NCBI GenBank assembly: GCA_900762015.1
Contig: CAAFEX010000038.1
Span: forward strand, 1-64,000
DNA from: an uncultured Collinsella sp.
GTDB lineage: Bacteria > Actinomycetota > Coriobacteriia > Coriobacteriales > Coriobacteriaceae
Direction of reading: 5' to 3'
DNA: 64,000 nt
Positions 43,252-53,772 of this stretch are shown here, in pieces. The notes under the pieces were generated by a model. It did no database searches, was not told the origin of the DNA, and saw only the letters and a program-made list of their open reading frames with translations. The translations under genes were made by a program, and so were the position numbers. The first letter of the stretch is position 1; each line of letters opens with the position of its first letter.

Positions 43252-45966
43252 TTACTCGGTACGGGCAACCTGGTCGATACGGTAACCCTCGATCTGGTCG
43301 CCGGGTTTGATGTCCTGGAAGTTCTCCAGGCCAATGCCGCCCTCGGAACCGCTCTTGAGGCTCTTGGCCTCGTCCTTGTAGTGGCGCATCGAGGCGATCT
43401 TGCCGTTGAAGACCACGATGCCGTCACGCACCAGGCGCACGGAATCGGTCGCGGCGATCTCGCCCTCCTCGACGCGGACACCGGCGGCGATACCGACTTT
43501 GGGCACCTTGAAGGTGTCCAGGACGGTCGCGGTACCCGTGGCGACCTCGACCTCGGTGGGCTTGAGCATGCCGATACGGGCGGCGTCGAGCTCCTCGAGG
43601 CACTTGTAGATGACGTCGTAGCAACGGATCTCAACGCCCTCGCGCTCGGCGGCGGAGCGGGCCTTACCGTCGGGACGGACGCCAAAGCCGATGATGATGG
43701 CGTTGGAGGCGTCGGCCAGGACGACGTCGGTCTCGTTGATGGCACCGACAGCGGAGTGGATCGTGTTGATGCGAACCTCGGACTGATCCATCTTGTCGAG
43801 CGAGTCCTGAAGGGCCTCGATGGAACCTTGGACGTCGGCCTTGATGATCAGGTTGAGCTCCTTGACCTCGGCATCGGCAATGGTCTCGAAGAGGTTCTCG
43901 AGCGTGACGTGCTTGACGCGGCTCTGCTCCTCGATACGGGCCTTGAGCGAACGCTCGTCGGCCAGCGCACGGGCCTCGCGCTCGTCCTCGAACACGCGGA
44001 ACTCGTCACCGGCGTTGGGTACGGACTGCAGGCCCAGGATCTCGACGGCGTCGGAGGGACCAGCCTCGGTGACGGCGCGACCCTTGGGGTCGAGCATGGC
44101 GCGAACGCGGCCGTAGGTGAGGCCAGCGACCAGCGTATCGCCCACGTGCAGGGTACCGCGGGTCACGAGCACGGTAGCGACCGAGCCGCGGCCCTTGTCG
44201 AGCTTGGCCTCGAGAACGTTGCCGGAGGCAAAGGTGTCCGGGTTGGCCTTGAGCTCGAGCACGTCTGCCTGGAGCAGCACGGTCTCCAGAAGGTCGTCGA
44301 TACCGATCTTCTGCTTGGCCGAAATGTTGACGAACATGTTCTGTCCGCCCCACTCCTCGGGGATGACGCCGTACTCGGTGAGCTCCTGACGAACACGGTC
44401 GGGGTTGGCGCCCGGCTTATCGATCTTGTTGACGGCGACGACGATGGGTACGCCGGCGGCCTTGGCGTGGTTGATCGACTCGACCGTCTGGGGCATGACG
44501 CCGTCGTCGGCGGCGACGATCAGGATGACGATGTCGGTCACCTTGGCACCACGGGCACGCATGGCCGTAAAGGTGGCGTGACCCGGGGTATCGATGAAGG
44601 TGATCTTGCGGTCGTTGATCATGACCTGCGAAGCGCCGATGGCCTGCGTAATGCCGCCCGCCTCGCCGGCAGCAACGCCGGTGTGACGGATGGCGTCGAG
44701 CAGCGACGTCTTGCCGTGGTCGACGTGACCCATAACGGTGACGACCGGGGCGCGCGGCTTGAGGTCGGCGGGATCGTCGTAGAACGAGAAGGTGTTCTCC
44801 TCCTCGGGGGTGATGATCTTGATCTGACGGCCCAGGTCGTCGGCAACGAGCTCGACGAGGTCATCGGACATGGACTGCGTCATGGTAAGCGGCGTGCCCA
44901 GCAGGAACAGGCGCTTGATGATGTCGTTAGCCGGAACGTCGAGCGCCTCGGCGAGCTCCTGGACGGTAACGCCCTGGGAGACCTTGATGGCGTCGAGGTC
45001 CTCGGGGTTCACGCCCTGGGCCAGCGCCTCCTCAATCTTGCGCTCTTCCTGAGCCTTTGCGGCCTCGCGCTCGCGCTTCTCCTTGCGTTTTTTGCGGCGA
45101 CCAGTGGACTCGCGAGAGGCCTCCTCGACGGCGGCACGAGCCTCCTCGAGCACCTTCTCGCGGCTGTACTCCTCGGCCTCGCGAGCCATGCGGCTGTAGT
45201 GGTCCTCTTCGTTGTTGTGACCGCCCTTGCGCTTCTTGCCCTTGCCCTGCTTATCGGGGTTGGGGAAGTCCATACCGGCAGCGACGTTGTTGCTGGCATT
45301 AGTGCGATGGCTGTGGGGACGGCTCTCGGAGGCGTTGCGCTCGGAGTTGTTGTCGGAGGCGTTGCGATCGTTACGACGGCCACCGCGGCGGTCGTTGTTG
45401 CCGCCACGACGGTTGCCGCGCTCGGCGGCGCGCTCGGCCTTGGCCTTCTCCTCGGCGTCCTTCTTCTCCTTGAGCACGGTCTCCTGTGCGGCGATCTGGT
45501 CGAGCAGCGAACGGAAGCGCGAACCGGAGTCGGAAGCGGGAACGGCGCGGCGCTGGGCCTCGCGGGCAGCCTCCTCCTTCTCGCGGGCAAGACGCTCCTG
45601 CTCGGCCTTCTTCTTGGCCTCGGCCTCAGCGCGGGCGGCCTCCTCGGCAGCCTGGGCGGCGGCGAACTGGCGGCGCTCCTCCTCGCGTGCCTTCTCGGCG
45701 GCGATGCGCTCGCGCTCGGCCTCGGCAGCGCGTGCTGCCTCCTCGGCGGCGGCTGCCTGCTCCTCGGCCCGCTTGGCGGCCTCGACTTCCTTCGCGCGGG
45801 CCTCGATCACCGAGGCGAGCTGCTTGCGGACCATGGCGACATAGGCGTCCTCCAGGGCGGAGGAAGCGGACTTAGCGGGAATCTTCATTTCGGCGAGATG
45901 ACCCATCAGTTCCTTGGAGGTCATGCCGAACTCTTTGGCCAGGGTGGACACACGGACTTTTGCCAT
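43252..45966 (-). CDS. infB: Translation initiation factor IF-2
   Basis: 904 residues. The first 50 residues are the IF2_N domain ([20 protein letters not shown]). They are followed by about 200 residues of Ala/Glu/Arg-rich coiled coil and then an Asn/Arg-rich basic stretch (about 190-260). The GTPase domain has [35 protein letters not shown] and [15 protein letters not shown]2 domains 2-4 follow, including [21 protein letters not shown]. It brings initiator tRNA to the 30S subunit. Confidence 0.97.
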   Translation of the reverse strand: MAKVRVSTLAKEFGMTSKELMGHLAEMKIPAKSASSALEDAYVAMVRKQLASVIEARAKEVEAAKRAEEQAAAAEEAARAAEAERERIAAEKAREEERRQFAAAQAAEEAARAEAEAKKKAEQERLAREKEEAAREAQRRAVPASDSGSRFRSLLDQIAAQETVLKEKKDAEEKAKAERAAERGNRRGGNNDRRGGRRNDRNASDNNSERNASESRPHSHRTNASNNVAAGMDFPNPDKQGKGKKRKGGHNNEEDHYSRMAREAEEYSREKVLEEARAAVEEASRESTGRRKKRKEKREREAAKAQEERKIEEALAQGVNPEDLDAIKVSQGVTVQELAEALDVPANDIIKRLFLLGTPLTMTQSMSDDLVELVADDLGRQIKIITPEEENTFSFYDDPADLKPRAPVVTVMGHVDHGKTSLLDAIRHTGVAAGEAGGITQAIGASQVMINDRKITFIDTPGHATFTAMRARGAKVTDIVILIVAADDGVMPQTVESINHAKAAGVPIVVAVNKIDKPGANPDRVRQELTEYGVIPEEWGGQNMFVNISAKQKIGIDDLLETVLLQADVLELKANPDTFASGNVLEAKLDKGRGSVATVLVTRGTLHVGDTLVAGLTYGRVRAMLDPKGRAVTEAGPSDAVEILGLQSVPNAGDEFRVFEDEREARALADERSLKARIEEQSRVKHVTLENLFETIADAEVKELNLIIKADVQGSIEALQDSLDKMDQSEVRINTIHSAVGAINETDVVLADASNAIIIGFGVRPDGKARSAAEREGVEIRCYDVIYKCLEELDAARIGMLKPTEVEVATGTATVLDTFKVPKVGIAAGVRVEEGEIAATDSVRLVRDGIVVFNGKIASMRHYKDEAKSLKSGSEGGIGLENFQDIKPGDQIEGYRIDQVARTE

Positions 45967-46057
45967 ATGACTTCACCTACCCTTTCTGGCACCTTGGGTG
46001 CCTAGAGACTGAACAAGCGTGGGGTATGCGCTGGGACCCGCCCGGCGCGACCGCGCG

Positions 46058-47305
46058 CTAGATCAGGTCCTCCGCATCATCGAAGGCGTCGGTGTCGTGA
46101 ACACCGCAGAAACGGGAGCCGGGACGGGCCTGGTTGCGGCACTGGATGCCGTCCTCGGACACGAACTCGCAGCGACGGACGTCCTCGTCCTCCTCGTCAC
46201 CGATCAGGTCGGCGGCGGGCTCCTCGTGAACGGGAACGTTCTTGAGGATGTCGGCGGCAAGGGTCTCGGACTTGATGTCGATGTGCCAGCCGGTCAGGCG
46301 CGCGGCGAGGCGGGCGTTCTGGCCCTCCTTGCCGATGGCGAGGGACAGCTGGTCGTCGGGCACGATGACGCCGGCATAGGCCTTCTCCTCGTCGATAAGG
46401 ACGCGGGTGACCTTGGCAGGCGACAGGGCGTTGGCAACGTAGACGGCCGGATCGGCATCCCACAGGATGACGTCGACGCGCTCGCCACGGAGCTCGCCCA
46501 CGACCGCGCGAACACGGCTGCCCTTGGGGCCGACGCAGGCGCCCACGGGATCCAGGCGATCGTCGAGCGAGTGAACGGCGACCTTAGAGCGCTGACCGGG
46601 CTCGCGGGCGATCGACTTGATCTGGACGGTGCCCTCATAGATCTCGGGCACCTCCTGCTCAAACAGACGACGCATGAGCTCGGGATGGGTACGGGAAATG
46701 ACAATCGGCGGACGGCTGTGCTCGCCACGGACCGGCTGCAGGTTGGAGTTGGGGTCGCGAACGTCAATGATCACGGCCTTGATGTGCTGGTTGTGCAGGT
46801 AGCGCTCGCCCATCGGACGCTCGTTGCGCTCGTTCTCGTAACGACGCTGGTCGAAGTGCGGAAGCTCGGCCTCGACGCCCTCGCGGATCTTGACGATCGT
46901 AAAGTCGGGAGTGGACTGCAGCACGGTGCCGCTGATGAGGTCACCGATGCGGCCGGAGAACTCCTCGTAGATCTGCTCGCGGGCGGAGTTACGCACGATG
47001 GCGTTGATCTCTGCCTTGGCGTGCTGGGCGGCGATGCGGCTCGTGTTCTTGGGGGTGACGTCGATCTCCTCGAACTCGGTGAAGTTGCCCTCCTCGTCCA
47101 TGGAATCGTCGATCGGCTCCAGGCGGTAGACGTAGATCTTGCCGGTGGTGCGGTCGATGGTCACCTTGGCGCCCCACTCAAGATGCAGGATCTCGGCATA
47201 GCTCTTGGCGAGCGACTGCTCCAGGCGGTCGATCAGGTAGAGCTGGTCGATGTGCTTCTCCTGGCAAAGCTCCATCAGGGCGGACATCATGTCGGATGCT
47301 GCCAT
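46058..47305 (-). CDS. nusA: Transcription termination/antitermination factor NusA, with zinc-finger-like tail
   Basis: 415 residues. The N-terminal polymerase-binding domain (residues 1-130) is followed by the S1 domain ([20 protein letters not shown]) and two KH domains ([20 protein letters not shown] and [20 protein letters not shown]). The last 40 residues are unusual: [14 protein letters not shown], then RFCGVH, a Cys-x9-Cys-x10-Cys-x2-His pattern suggesting a small zinc-binding element. The YlxR gene that normally follows nusA in Gram-positives is absent from the 91-base gap to infB. It follows rimP by one base. Confidence 0.95.
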   Translation of the reverse strand: MAASDMMSALMELCQEKHIDQLYLIDRLEQSLAKSYAEILHLEWGAKVTIDRTTGKIYVYRLEPIDDSMDEEGNFTEFEEIDVTPKNTSRIAAQHAKAEINAIVRNSAREQIYEEFSGRIGDLISGTVLQSTPDFTIVKIREGVEAELPHFDQRRYENERNERPMGERYLHNQHIKAVIIDVRDPNSNLQPVRGEHSRPPIVISRTHPELMRRLFEQEVPEIYEGTVQIKSIAREPGQRSKVAVHSLDDRLDPVGACVGPKGSRVRAVVGELRGERVDVILWDADPAVYVANALSPAKVTRVLIDEEKAYAGVIVPDDQLSLAIGKEGQNARLAARLTGWHIDIKSETLAADILKNVPVHEEPAADLIGDEEDEDVRRCEFVSEDGIQCRNQARPGSRFCGVHDTDAFDDAEDLI

Positions 47306-47306
47306 C

Positions 47307-47801
47307 TTACTTTCCTTCCTTCGCGGGCTTGAAGTCGTAGGTGGGCTTCAACTTGCACTTTTTAACATCAGAAAAATCGAGGGTAACGGACTCGCCGTCC
47401 TCGAGCACGAGGGTCACGTTCGTCTCGGTAGCGGCGGCAATCTTGCCGGCGTACTTGCGACGGCCCTCGGTGGCGGTGGAGGTGAGCTCACAGTTTTCGC
47501 CCACAAAGCGGGCAAAGTCACTCGGGCGGCGCAGCGGGCGCGCCATACCCGGGCTCGACACCTCGAGCGTATAGCTCGAAGAGATGGGGTCGAGCTCCTC
47601 AATTACATCGCCGACCCACTTGGTGTTGGCCGTGACGTCGTTGAGCGACAGGCTCTGACCCTCGGCACCCTCGATACGCACGCGCACGCAGGGGGCCTTG
47701 GTGGCACCCACGAGCTCGACGTCGACGATGTCGACATCGTGCTGGGGGGCGACGGCCTCGAGCGCGTCGATGATCGCCTGCTCGGTCTTGGTCTTGACCA
47801 T
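47307..47801 (-). CDS. rimP: Ribosome maturation factor RimP
   Basis: 164 residues from ATG at 47799-47801, with GGAGG seven bases upstream; the longer open frame upstream is leader. The N-terminal domain has VDIVDVELVGATKAPCVRVRIEG. The motif SSSYTLEVSSPGMARPLRRPSDF is the RimP signature, followed by an SH3-like C-terminal domain (KIAAATETNVTLVLEDGESVTLDFSDVKKCKL). It is needed for 30S maturation and is the first gene of the nusA-infB block. Confidence 0.95.
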   Translation of the reverse strand: MVKTKTEQAIIDALEAVAPQHDVDIVDVELVGATKAPCVRVRIEGAEGQSLSLNDVTANTKWVGDVIEELDPISSSYTLEVSSPGMARPLRRPSDFARFVGENCELTSTATEGRRKYAGKIAAATETNVTLVLEDGESVTLDFSDVKKCKLKPTYDFKPAKEGK

Positions 47802-47821
47802 TGCGGCACCTCCATCCATAC

Positions 47822-47908
47822 AAAAAAGAAGCGGGGCCGAAACCCCACTTCTTTCAATTACAACTTCATTTGCAATCAAACTATAACAATAGCTGCGGAA
47901 ACGTGCAA
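47822..47908 (-). promoter_or_regulatory. rimP-nusA-infB promoter with leader attenuator hairpin
   Basis: On the minus strand a strong promoter is visible: TTGCAC at 47903-47908 and TATAGT at 47880-47885, exactly 17 bases apart. Transcription would cross a terminator-like hairpin GAAGTGGGG-TTTCGG-CCCCGCTTC (47828-47851) followed by TTTTTT, ending about 20 bases before the rimP start. The stem contains a G-U pair that would be a C-A mismatch on the other strand, so it works best for the minus strand. No minus-strand gene precedes it, so it is an attenuator rather than the end of another transcript. Termination control by NusA itself is a natural guess. Confidence 0.75.
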
Positions 47909-48169
47909 GCACAGTACGAATCTGCAGGTCAGCGTGCGCACAGCTTCTCCACAAGAATAGGACAATTGGCCGAGGAGCCCCATGCGGCGCACCCTCAACA
48001 GCCCCAAAACGGGCCATGCGTCCCAACCCGCCAAGCGAATCGGGCCCTATGGGCATTCCTCTCTTGGGTGCACATCGGCCAGACTACAGCTAGGGACATT
48101 CTGCAGCAAAAGGCCGGCCGCGCGCATTGGCCGCACAACCTTCCAAAACCCTACGGCAAGGAGGCACCC
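47909..48169. other. Non-coding stretch upstream of the lipoprotein gene
   Basis: 260 bases between the rimP promoter and the lipoprotein start. An open frame runs through it in the plus direction but has no ribosome site and no recognisable protein. A convincing promoter for the lipoprotein gene is not seen. A clear ribosome site, AAGGAGG, lies just before 48170. Confidence 0.5.
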
Positions 48170-48742
48170 ATGAAACGTCTCGGCACCCTCTGCACGACCG
48201 CGCTCGCCATCGCAGTCTGCTCGTTCGCCCTGATGGGATGCAGCAATATCGATGGCAAAACCGGACCATCTGAGCCGAATCCCGGAAGCACCGAAGCTGC
48301 CGAGGAAACGACGCCACAGGGTAGCTTCGATAAAATCAACGAAGACGAAATCGATCCCCAGGGTCTGAGTCCCGACCCCCAAGAACAGTTCCCCATCGAC
48401 CTTGAGGTAGACGAGAACGTCCATGTTACCTGCGTGGGCAAGGACACCGACGGTTACGGGGACGCCGCGCTCGTCTTTACGGTGTCCAACAACACCGGTG
48501 TCGACATGATGTTTGGCGATGTGGACTCCTATGCCTACGTCAACGGCGTGGTCCGCGACGTACGCATGCGCCAACCGGTCGCCGCTGGAGAGGAAACGCG
48601 CGCCATGCTCACCTTTGTGGGCACCTTCGACGATCCGGACTTTGATGTGGACAACGACCTCAACGACATCTACCTCAACATTTGGATGTTCGAAGAGGCG
48701 ACGGGCAACGTTTACTTTAGGGACCTGGTACACATCCCATAG
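48170..48742 (+). CDS. Secreted lipoprotein of unknown function
   Basis: 190 residues from ATG at 48170-48172; AAGGAGG lies five bases upstream. Signal peptide MKRLGTLCTTALAIAVCSFALMGC ends in the lipobox LMGC, so it should be lipidated at Cys-24 and held on the outer face of the membrane. A low-complexity, acidic linker (residues 25-75) precedes a small domain with VTCVGKDTDGYGDAALVFTV, VNGVVRDVRM and FDDPDFDVDNDLNDIYLNIW. This looks like an immunoglobulin-like beta domain of the kind used for extracellular binding, but I cannot assign a family. It is monocistronic. Confidence 0.75.
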   Translation: MKRLGTLCTTALAIAVCSFALMGCSNIDGKTGPSEPNPGSTEAAEETTPQGSFDKINEDEIDPQGLSPDPQEQFPIDLEVDENVHVTCVGKDTDGYGDAALVFTVSNNTGVDMMFGDVDSYAYVNGVVRDVRMRQPVAAGEETRAMLTFVGTFDDPDFDVDNDLNDIYLNIWMFEEATGNVYFRDLVHIP

Positions 48743-48785
48743 AAGACGGTGCGACGCAATGATTAAGCAGGGCATACAACACAAA

Positions 48786-48817
48786 ACGAGGGACGACCCA
48801 ACCGGACCGTCCCTCGT
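48786..48817. terminator. Bidirectional terminator
   Basis: ACGAGGGACG pairs perfectly with CGTCCCTCGT around a 12-base loop, with CTTTT on the plus side and TTTTGTGTT on the minus side. It ends both the lipoprotein gene and leuS. Confidence 0.85.
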
Positions 48818-48846
48818 CTTTTATGCGTCAGTTAAGCGCGCAGTAC

Positions 48847-51423
48847 TTACTTGACCACCAGGTTGACCAGCTTGCCGGGCACGCAGATGGCCTTGACGAC
48901 CGTCTTGCCCTCGAGCCACTTGGCGACGGCGGCCTCGGCGGCAGCCTGCATATCCTCATTGGAGGCATCGCGGGCAACGTCGACGCGGCCGCGGACCTTG
49001 CCGAGCACCTGGACCACGATCTGCACCGTGTCCTCGATGGACTCGGCCAGGTCGAACTCGGGCCAGGCAGCGGTATAGGCGTTGCCCTCGCAGCCGAGCG
49101 CCTCGTGCCACAGCTCGTCGGCCCAGAACGGGCAGATGGGGGCAAGGACGCTCACGATATCCTTGGCCACACCGTAGCACAGCGCCTTGTCGCGGGCGGT
49201 ACCCTCGGTGGCGTTGAGGTAGGCGCTCGCCGCGTTGACGAGCTCCATGACGGCCGAGATGGCGGTGTTGAACTGGCCGCGATCGAAGTCCTCGGTGCAC
49301 TTGGCGATGGTGCGGTGACGCTCGCGATAGAGTTTCATCGCAACCTCGTCGAGCGCGGACTTGTCAAAGGCCACGTTGGCGTCGCCGGACTGGACGAGCT
49401 GCCAAACGATACGCCAGGCGCGCTTGATGAAGCGGTTGGCGCCCTCGACGGCCTTGGGATCCCAGTCGAAGTCCTTCTCGGGCGGGGCGATAAACAGGAT
49501 CGCCAGACGCATGGTGTCGGCACCGTAGGGCTCGATGACCGAGCTCGGGGGAACGACGTTGCCCTTGGACTTGGACATGGTGTCGCCGTTCTCGTCCTTG
49601 ACCATGCCCTGGCACAGCAGGTTGGTGAAGGGCTCGTCCACGCTCAGCAGGCCCAGGTCGCGCAGCGCCTTGGTAAAGAAGCGACTGTAGAGCAGGTGCA
49701 GAATGGCGTGCTCGATGCCGCCAATGTAGTTATCGACGGGCATCCAACGATCGGCGGCCTCTCGAGAGAAAGGCAGCTCAGTGTTGTGCGGATCGGTATA
49801 GCGCAGGTAATACCAGCTGGAGCAGGTGAAGGTGTCCATGGTATCGGTCTCGCGTTTGGCCGGGCGGCCGCAGACCGGGCAGGTGGTCTCGTAGAACTCC
49901 TTGCACTCGGCGAGGGTTTCGCCGGCGCCCAGGTCCAGGTTCTCGGGCAGCGTCACCGGCAGCTGATCCTCGGGCACGGGCACGATGCCGCAGTGCTCGC
50001 AGTGGATGGCCGGGATGGGGTTGCCCCAATAGCGCTGGCGGGAAATGAGCCAGTCGCGCAGACGGAACTCGACCTTGCGACGGCCGCAGCCCATGGCCTC
50101 GAGGTCGGCCACGATCGCAGCCTCGCCCTCGGAGTGCTTGCCGCCGCGCATGCCAGTGTACTTGCCGGACTGGACGAGCGTGCCCTCGGCAGCGTGAGCG
50201 CAATCCCAGTCGACGGTCTCGGCATGGAAGGTATCGATGGTCTCGCCGCTGGCCTCGACGGCAGCGCGATCGTCGTCGTCCAGGATGATCGGCACGATCG
50301 GCAGGTCGTACTTACGGGCAAACTCAAAGTCGCGCTGGTCGCCACAGGGAACGGCCATGACGGCACCGGTACCGTAGTCGGCAACGACATAATCGGCAAC
50401 CCACACGGGGACCTTCTCGCCGTTGACGGGGTTTACCACATAGCGGCCCGTGAAGGCACCGTGCTTCTCGAGGGTGCCCTGAGCACGCTCGACGGCAGAG
50501 ATATGCTTGGAGTCCTCGACGATCTTGGTGACGGCCTCCTCGTACTCCGTGCCCTCGACGAGCTCGTGCAGGCCGGCGTACTCGGGAGCCAGGACAAAGA
50601 AGGAGACGCCAAAGAGCGTATCGGCACGCGTGGTGAAGACGGTGATCTTGCCCTCGTCGCCCTCGATGGGCTCGCCATCCTTGTCGCACAGGGTAAAGTC
50701 GACCTCGGCGCCCTCGGAGCGACCGATCCAGTTGGCCTGCATCTGCTTGACGCGCTCGGGCCAGCCGGGGAGCTTCTCCAAGTCGTCGAGCAGCTCCTGA
50801 GAGTACTCGGTGATCTTGTAGTACCACTGCTCCAGGTCGCGCTTCTCGGGCTCGGTGCCGCAGCGCCAGCACTTACCCTCGGTAACCTGCTCGTTGGCCA
50901 GAACGGTCTTGCAGGTGGGGCACCAGTTGACCGGGTTCTTCTTGCGGTAGACCAGGCCCTTTTCCCACATCTTCTCAAAGATCCACTGACCCCAGCGATA
51001 GTAGTCGGGGCTGCAGGTCTTGACCATGCGATCCAGATCGTAGGAGAAGCCCATGCGCTTCATCGTGGCGAGCGCCTGGTCCATGTTCTTATACGTCCAG
51101 GCGGCAGCCTGCGTGTTGTGCTTGATAGCGGCGTTCTCGGCGGGCAGGCCAAAGGCGTCAAAGCCGATGGGATGCAGCACGTCGTAGCCGCGCATGCGGG
51201 CCTGACGGGCCATGGCATCGCCGATAGTGTAGTTGCGCGCGTGGCCCATGTGCAGGTCGCCCGACGGATACGGGAACATCTCGAGCACATACTTCTTGGG
51301 CTTACTGTCGTCGGTGTCGACGGCAAAGAGGTTGGAGTCCTCCCAGGCCTTCATCCACCGGGACTCGATGGCCTGCGCGTCGTAGGCAGGGATCTCGTCC
51401 TTATGATCTGTGCAATCGCACAT
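48847..51423 (-). CDS. leuS: Leucyl-tRNA synthetase
   Basis: 858 residues. Start ATG has AAAGGAG five bases upstream. Class I synthetase: the HIGH-type motif is [20 protein letters not shown]. The zinc-binding region has [19 protein letters not shown] then CGT. The CP1 editing domain has [19 protein letters not shown]. The KMSKS-type motif is [20 protein letters not shown], and the anticodon-binding domain includes [14 protein letters not shown]. No T-box is visible upstream; instead a large palindrome lies in the leader. Confidence 0.97.
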   Translation of the reverse strand: MCDCTDHKDEIPAYDAQAIESRWMKAWEDSNLFAVDTDDSKPKKYVLEMFPYPSGDLHMGHARNYTIGDAMARQARMRGYDVLHPIGFDAFGLPAENAAIKHNTQAAAWTYKNMDQALATMKRMGFSYDLDRMVKTCSPDYYRWGQWIFEKMWEKGLVYRKKNPVNWCPTCKTVLANEQVTEGKCWRCGTEPEKRDLEQWYYKITEYSQELLDDLEKLPGWPERVKQMQANWIGRSEGAEVDFTLCDKDGEPIEGDEGKITVFTTRADTLFGVSFFVLAPEYAGLHELVEGTEYEEAVTKIVEDSKHISAVERAQGTLEKHGAFTGRYVVNPVNGEKVPVWVADYVVADYGTGAVMAVPCGDQRDFEFARKYDLPIVPIILDDDDRAAVEASGETIDTFHAETVDWDCAHAAEGTLVQSGKYTGMRGGKHSEGEAAIVADLEAMGCGRRKVEFRLRDWLISRQRYWGNPIPAIHCEHCGIVPVPEDQLPVTLPENLDLGAGETLAECKEFYETTCPVCGRPAKRETDTMDTFTCSSWYYLRYTDPHNTELPFSREAADRWMPVDNYIGGIEHAILHLLYSRFFTKALRDLGLLSVDEPFTNLLCQGMVKDENGDTMSKSKGNVVPPSSVIEPYGADTMRLAILFIAPPEKDFDWDPKAVEGANRFIKRAWRIVWQLVQSGDANVAFDKSALDEVAMKLYRERHRTIAKCTEDFDRGQFNTAISAVMELVNAASAYLNATEGTARDKALCYGVAKDIVSVLAPICPFWADELWHEALGCEGNAYTAAWPEFDLAESIEDTVQIVVQVLGKVRGRVDVARDASNEDMQAAAEAAVAKWLEGKTVVKAICVPGKLVNLVVK

Positions 51424-51446
51424 ATCAGCTCCTTTAATCTTAGCTG

Positions 51447-51565
51447 GGGTCGGTCGGCTTGGCTTTATTCGCTACTGCGGACAGTCCTGCGCAAGACGAA
51501 GAGCACATTTAGTGCTCTTCTTTGCGTGCGGAACTTGTAGCGAACAAAGCCAAGCCGACCGACCC
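51447..51565. repeat. 119-bp complex palindrome between guaB and leuS
   Basis: Outer arms 51447-51475 and 51537-51565 (29 bases, one mismatch) begin GGGTCGGTCGGCTTGGCTTT. An inner perfect hairpin GAAGAGCAC-ATTTA-GTGCTCTTC lies at 51498-51520. The intervening parts are partly complementary, so the whole could fold as one long cruciform or RNA hairpin in the leuS leader. It contains GGACAGTCC. It shows no T-box motif. Confidence 0.75.
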
Positions 51566-51599
51566 TAAGGTTAACTTGACTGATGATAGCAAATACGAC

Positions 51600-51634
51600 A
51601 AGCGAGATGCCTGCGACTTGCATGCATCTCGCTT
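51600..51634 (-). terminator. Hairpin downstream of guaB
   Basis: AAGCGAGATGC pairs with GCATCTCGCTT around a 13-base loop. On the minus strand the stem is followed by a moderately T-rich stretch. It likely ends the guaB transcript before the leuS palindrome. Confidence 0.6.
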
Positions 51635-51682
51635 TATCTAAATAACGTGGTTGATACTCAACCTTTATGTGCAGCTCTTATC

Positions 51683-53194
51683 CTATCGATAAGACACAGA
51701 CTGCTGAGAGTCTTTCACGACAACGTCGTGGGCGCCGCCTTCGACGATGGAGGTGGAGCTGACCAGCGTTAGGCGTGCCTTTTCCTGGAGCTCGGGGATC
51801 GAGAGGGCACCGCAGTTGCACATCGTGGACTTGACCTTGTAGAGCGTACCGCCCACGCCGTCCTTGAGGGAACCGGCGTAGGGAACGTAGGAGTCGACGC
51901 CCTCGACGAAGCTGAGCTTCGCGGCGCCGCCCAGGTCGTAGCGCTGCCAGTTGCGGGCACGCGCAGAACCCTCGCCCCAGTACTCCTTCATGTACTGACC
52001 GTTGACGTTGACGCGCTCGGTCGGGCTCTCGTCGAAGCGGGCGAAGTAGCGGCCCAGCATCATAAAGTCGGCACCCATGGCAAGGGCGAGCGTCATGTGG
52101 TAGTCGTAGACGATACCGCCGTCGGAGCACACGGGCACGTAAACACCGGTCTCCTCGTAGTACTCGTCACGGGCGCGACAGACGTCGATCAGCGCGGTAG
52201 CTTGGCCACGGCCGATGCCCTTGGTCTCACGGGTGATGCAGATGGAACCGCCGCCGATACCGACCTTGATGAAGTCGGCACCGCAGTCGGCCAGGAAGCG
52301 GAAGCCCTCGGCGTCGACGACGTTACCGGCACCGACCTTGACGTCCTCGCCGTAGTTGGCGCGGATCCACTCGATGGTGCGCTTCTGCCACTCGCTGAAG
52401 CCCTCGGAGGAGTCGATGCACAGGACATCGGCGCCGGCCTCGATGAGCAGCGGCACGCGCTCGGCATAGTCGCGGGTGTTGATACCGGCGCCGACCATGT
52501 AGCGCTTGTCGTTATCGAGCAGCTCGTTGGGGTTGGTCTTGTGGCTGTCGTAGTCCTTGCGGAAGACAATGCCCATGAGGTGATCGTTGTCGTCGACGAT
52601 GGGCAGGGCGTTGAGCTTGTTGTCCCAGATGACGTCGTTGGCAACCTTGAGGCTGATGTTCTTGTCGCCCACGATGAGCTGCTCACGCGGGGTCATGAAC
52701 TCGGAGACCTTCGTCTGGTGGTCATCGCGGCTGGGGCGATAGTCACGGCTTGTGACGATACCCAGGAGCTTGCCCTTGGGAGTGCCGTCGTCGGTAACCG
52801 GCATGGTGGAGTGGCCGGTCTTCTCCTTGAGCTCAATGACCTGCTCCATGGTCATGTCGGGGGTCAGCGTGGAATCGGACTGAACGAAGCCGGCCTTGTG
52901 ATCCTTGACGGCCTTGACCATAGCGGCCTCGGACTCGGCGCTCTGGGAACCGTAAATGAAGGACAGGCCACCCTCGGTAGCGAGCGCGACACCCATGTCG
53001 ACGCCCGAGACGGACTGCATGATGGCGGAAACCATGGGGATGTTCAGGGTGATTGCCGGCTTCTCACCGCGCTTAAAGCGGGTCAGCGGCGTCTTAAGAG
53101 AGACGTTGTTGGGGATGCACTGCGAGGACGAGTAACCAGGGACCAGCAGATACTCCGAAAACGTGTGGGACTCACCGGGAAAGAACGTAGCCAT
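51683..53194 (-). CDS. guaB: Inosine-5'-monophosphate dehydrogenase, Tritrichomonas-type
   Basis: 503 residues. AAGGAG lies before the ATG. It oxidises IMP to XMP, the committed step of GMP synthesis. The TIM barrel is split by a CBS pair (about 100-220, [30 protein letters not shown]). The catalytic loop is [20 protein letters not shown] with the active Cys. The flap carries [17 protein letters not shown], giving the Arg-Tyr pair. The sequence closely resembles, from memory, the bacterial-like IMPDH of the parasite Tritrichomonas foetus (about 503 residues), including [24 protein letters not shown] and [12 protein letters not shown]. It differs from the usual 480-490-residue bacterial GuaB. 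Confidence 0.95.
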   Translation of the reverse strand: MATFFPGESHTFSEYLLVPGYSSSQCIPNNVSLKTPLTRFKRGEKPAITLNIPMVSAIMQSVSGVDMGVALATEGGLSFIYGSQSAESEAAMVKAVKDHKAGFVQSDSTLTPDMTMEQVIELKEKTGHSTMPVTDDGTPKGKLLGIVTSRDYRPSRDDHQTKVSEFMTPREQLIVGDKNISLKVANDVIWDNKLNALPIVDDNDHLMGIVFRKDYDSHKTNPNELLDNDKRYMVGAGINTRDYAERVPLLIEAGADVLCIDSSEGFSEWQKRTIEWIRANYGEDVKVGAGNVVDAEGFRFLADCGADFIKVGIGGGSICITRETKGIGRGQATALIDVCRARDEYYEETGVYVPVCSDGGIVYDYHMTLALAMGADFMMLGRYFARFDESPTERVNVNGQYMKEYWGEGSARARNWQRYDLGGAAKLSFVEGVDSYVPYAGSLKDGVGGTLYKVKSTMCNCGALSIPELQEKARLTLVSSTSIVEGGAHDVVVKDSQQSVSYR

Positions 53195-53252
53195 GTTTCT
53201 CCTTTTTCCATGCGACCGGTCGGCTGCAGGCCTCGTAGGACCCAGCCCAACC

Positions 53253-53264
53253 TTGGGCGCCCAA
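53253..53264. promoter_or_regulatory. Palindrome in the guaB leader region
   Basis: TTGGGCGCCCAA, a perfect 12-base palindrome about 60 bases upstream of the guaB ATG, adjoining a GCCCAA-CC-TTGGGC hairpin. It could be an operator or an mRNA stem. No known purine-riboswitch sequence is seen. Confidence 0.3.
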
Positions 53265-53387
53265 TACTGGGGAAGTATCTTAACGCACTTTGACTGCTAC
53301 AATGCATGATTTAAGAAGAGCACACGAGGGTTTGACGCAGGCTTTGCGTTTGCCCAGCAAACACTTTAGCGGAGAGACGTGGAGCGC

Positions 53388-53732
53388 ATGGAGTACAAGA
53401 CGACGGCAAAACTGGTCATTCAGTCGTGCGACAAAGATCTGCCGGGCGTGTTCGGCCACGGCTGCGTCTTGCTGCTGCAGGGTATCGCCCGCGAGCACTC
53501 GCTCAACCGCGCCGCCAAGAGCATGGGAATGGCGTATTCCAAGGCCTGGCGCATTGTGAACGAGGCGGAAGGCCAGCTAGGCTGCAAGCTCATCGAGCGC
53601 GACGGTGCCCGCGGATCCACCCTCACCCCCGCCGGCGAGCGAGCCATAGCAGCCTACGAGGAGCTGCAGGGCGACATCAACAACGTCATCGCCACCAAAG
53701 CCAACGCCCTCATCGCCAGCATCAAAGAGTAG
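53388..53732 (+). CDS. ModE/LysR-like winged-helix transcriptional regulator
   Basis: 114 residues from ATG at 53388-53390; a GTG three codons earlier is also plausible. A single ModE-N-type HTH: VLLLQGIAREHSLNRAAKSM then AYSKAWRIVNEAEGQLGCKL, followed by a beta-wing with RDGARGSTLTPAGERAI. There is no molybdate-binding (TOBE) domain, so effector sensing is not visible. Such short ModE-like regulators control molybdate-related or other transport and redox genes. It is divergent from guaB and convergent with the PLP-fold gene. Confidence 0.8.
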   Translation: MEYKTTAKLVIQSCDKDLPGVFGHGCVLLLQGIAREHSLNRAAKSMGMAYSKAWRIVNEAEGQLGCKLIERDGARGSTLTPAGERAIAAYEELQGDINNVIATKANALIASIKE

Positions 53733-53772
53733 CCAATTTGGGACGGGGCTTTTTAGCCGGTCGGTCACCATA

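Noticed and set aside
45967..46057. A ylxR gene between nusA and infB
   Set aside because: The gap is only 91 bases and contains no frame with the YlxR RxCxxC motif.
47802..48056. Long N-terminal extension of RimP
   Set aside because: It would translate through the promoter and attenuator hairpin. The ATG at 47801 has a strong ribosome site and matches the family N-terminus.
51447..51565. T-box riboswitch for leuS
   Set aside because: None of the T-box hallmarks (AGTA motif, AGAGAG signature, TGGN core with terminator) seen before ileS occurs here.
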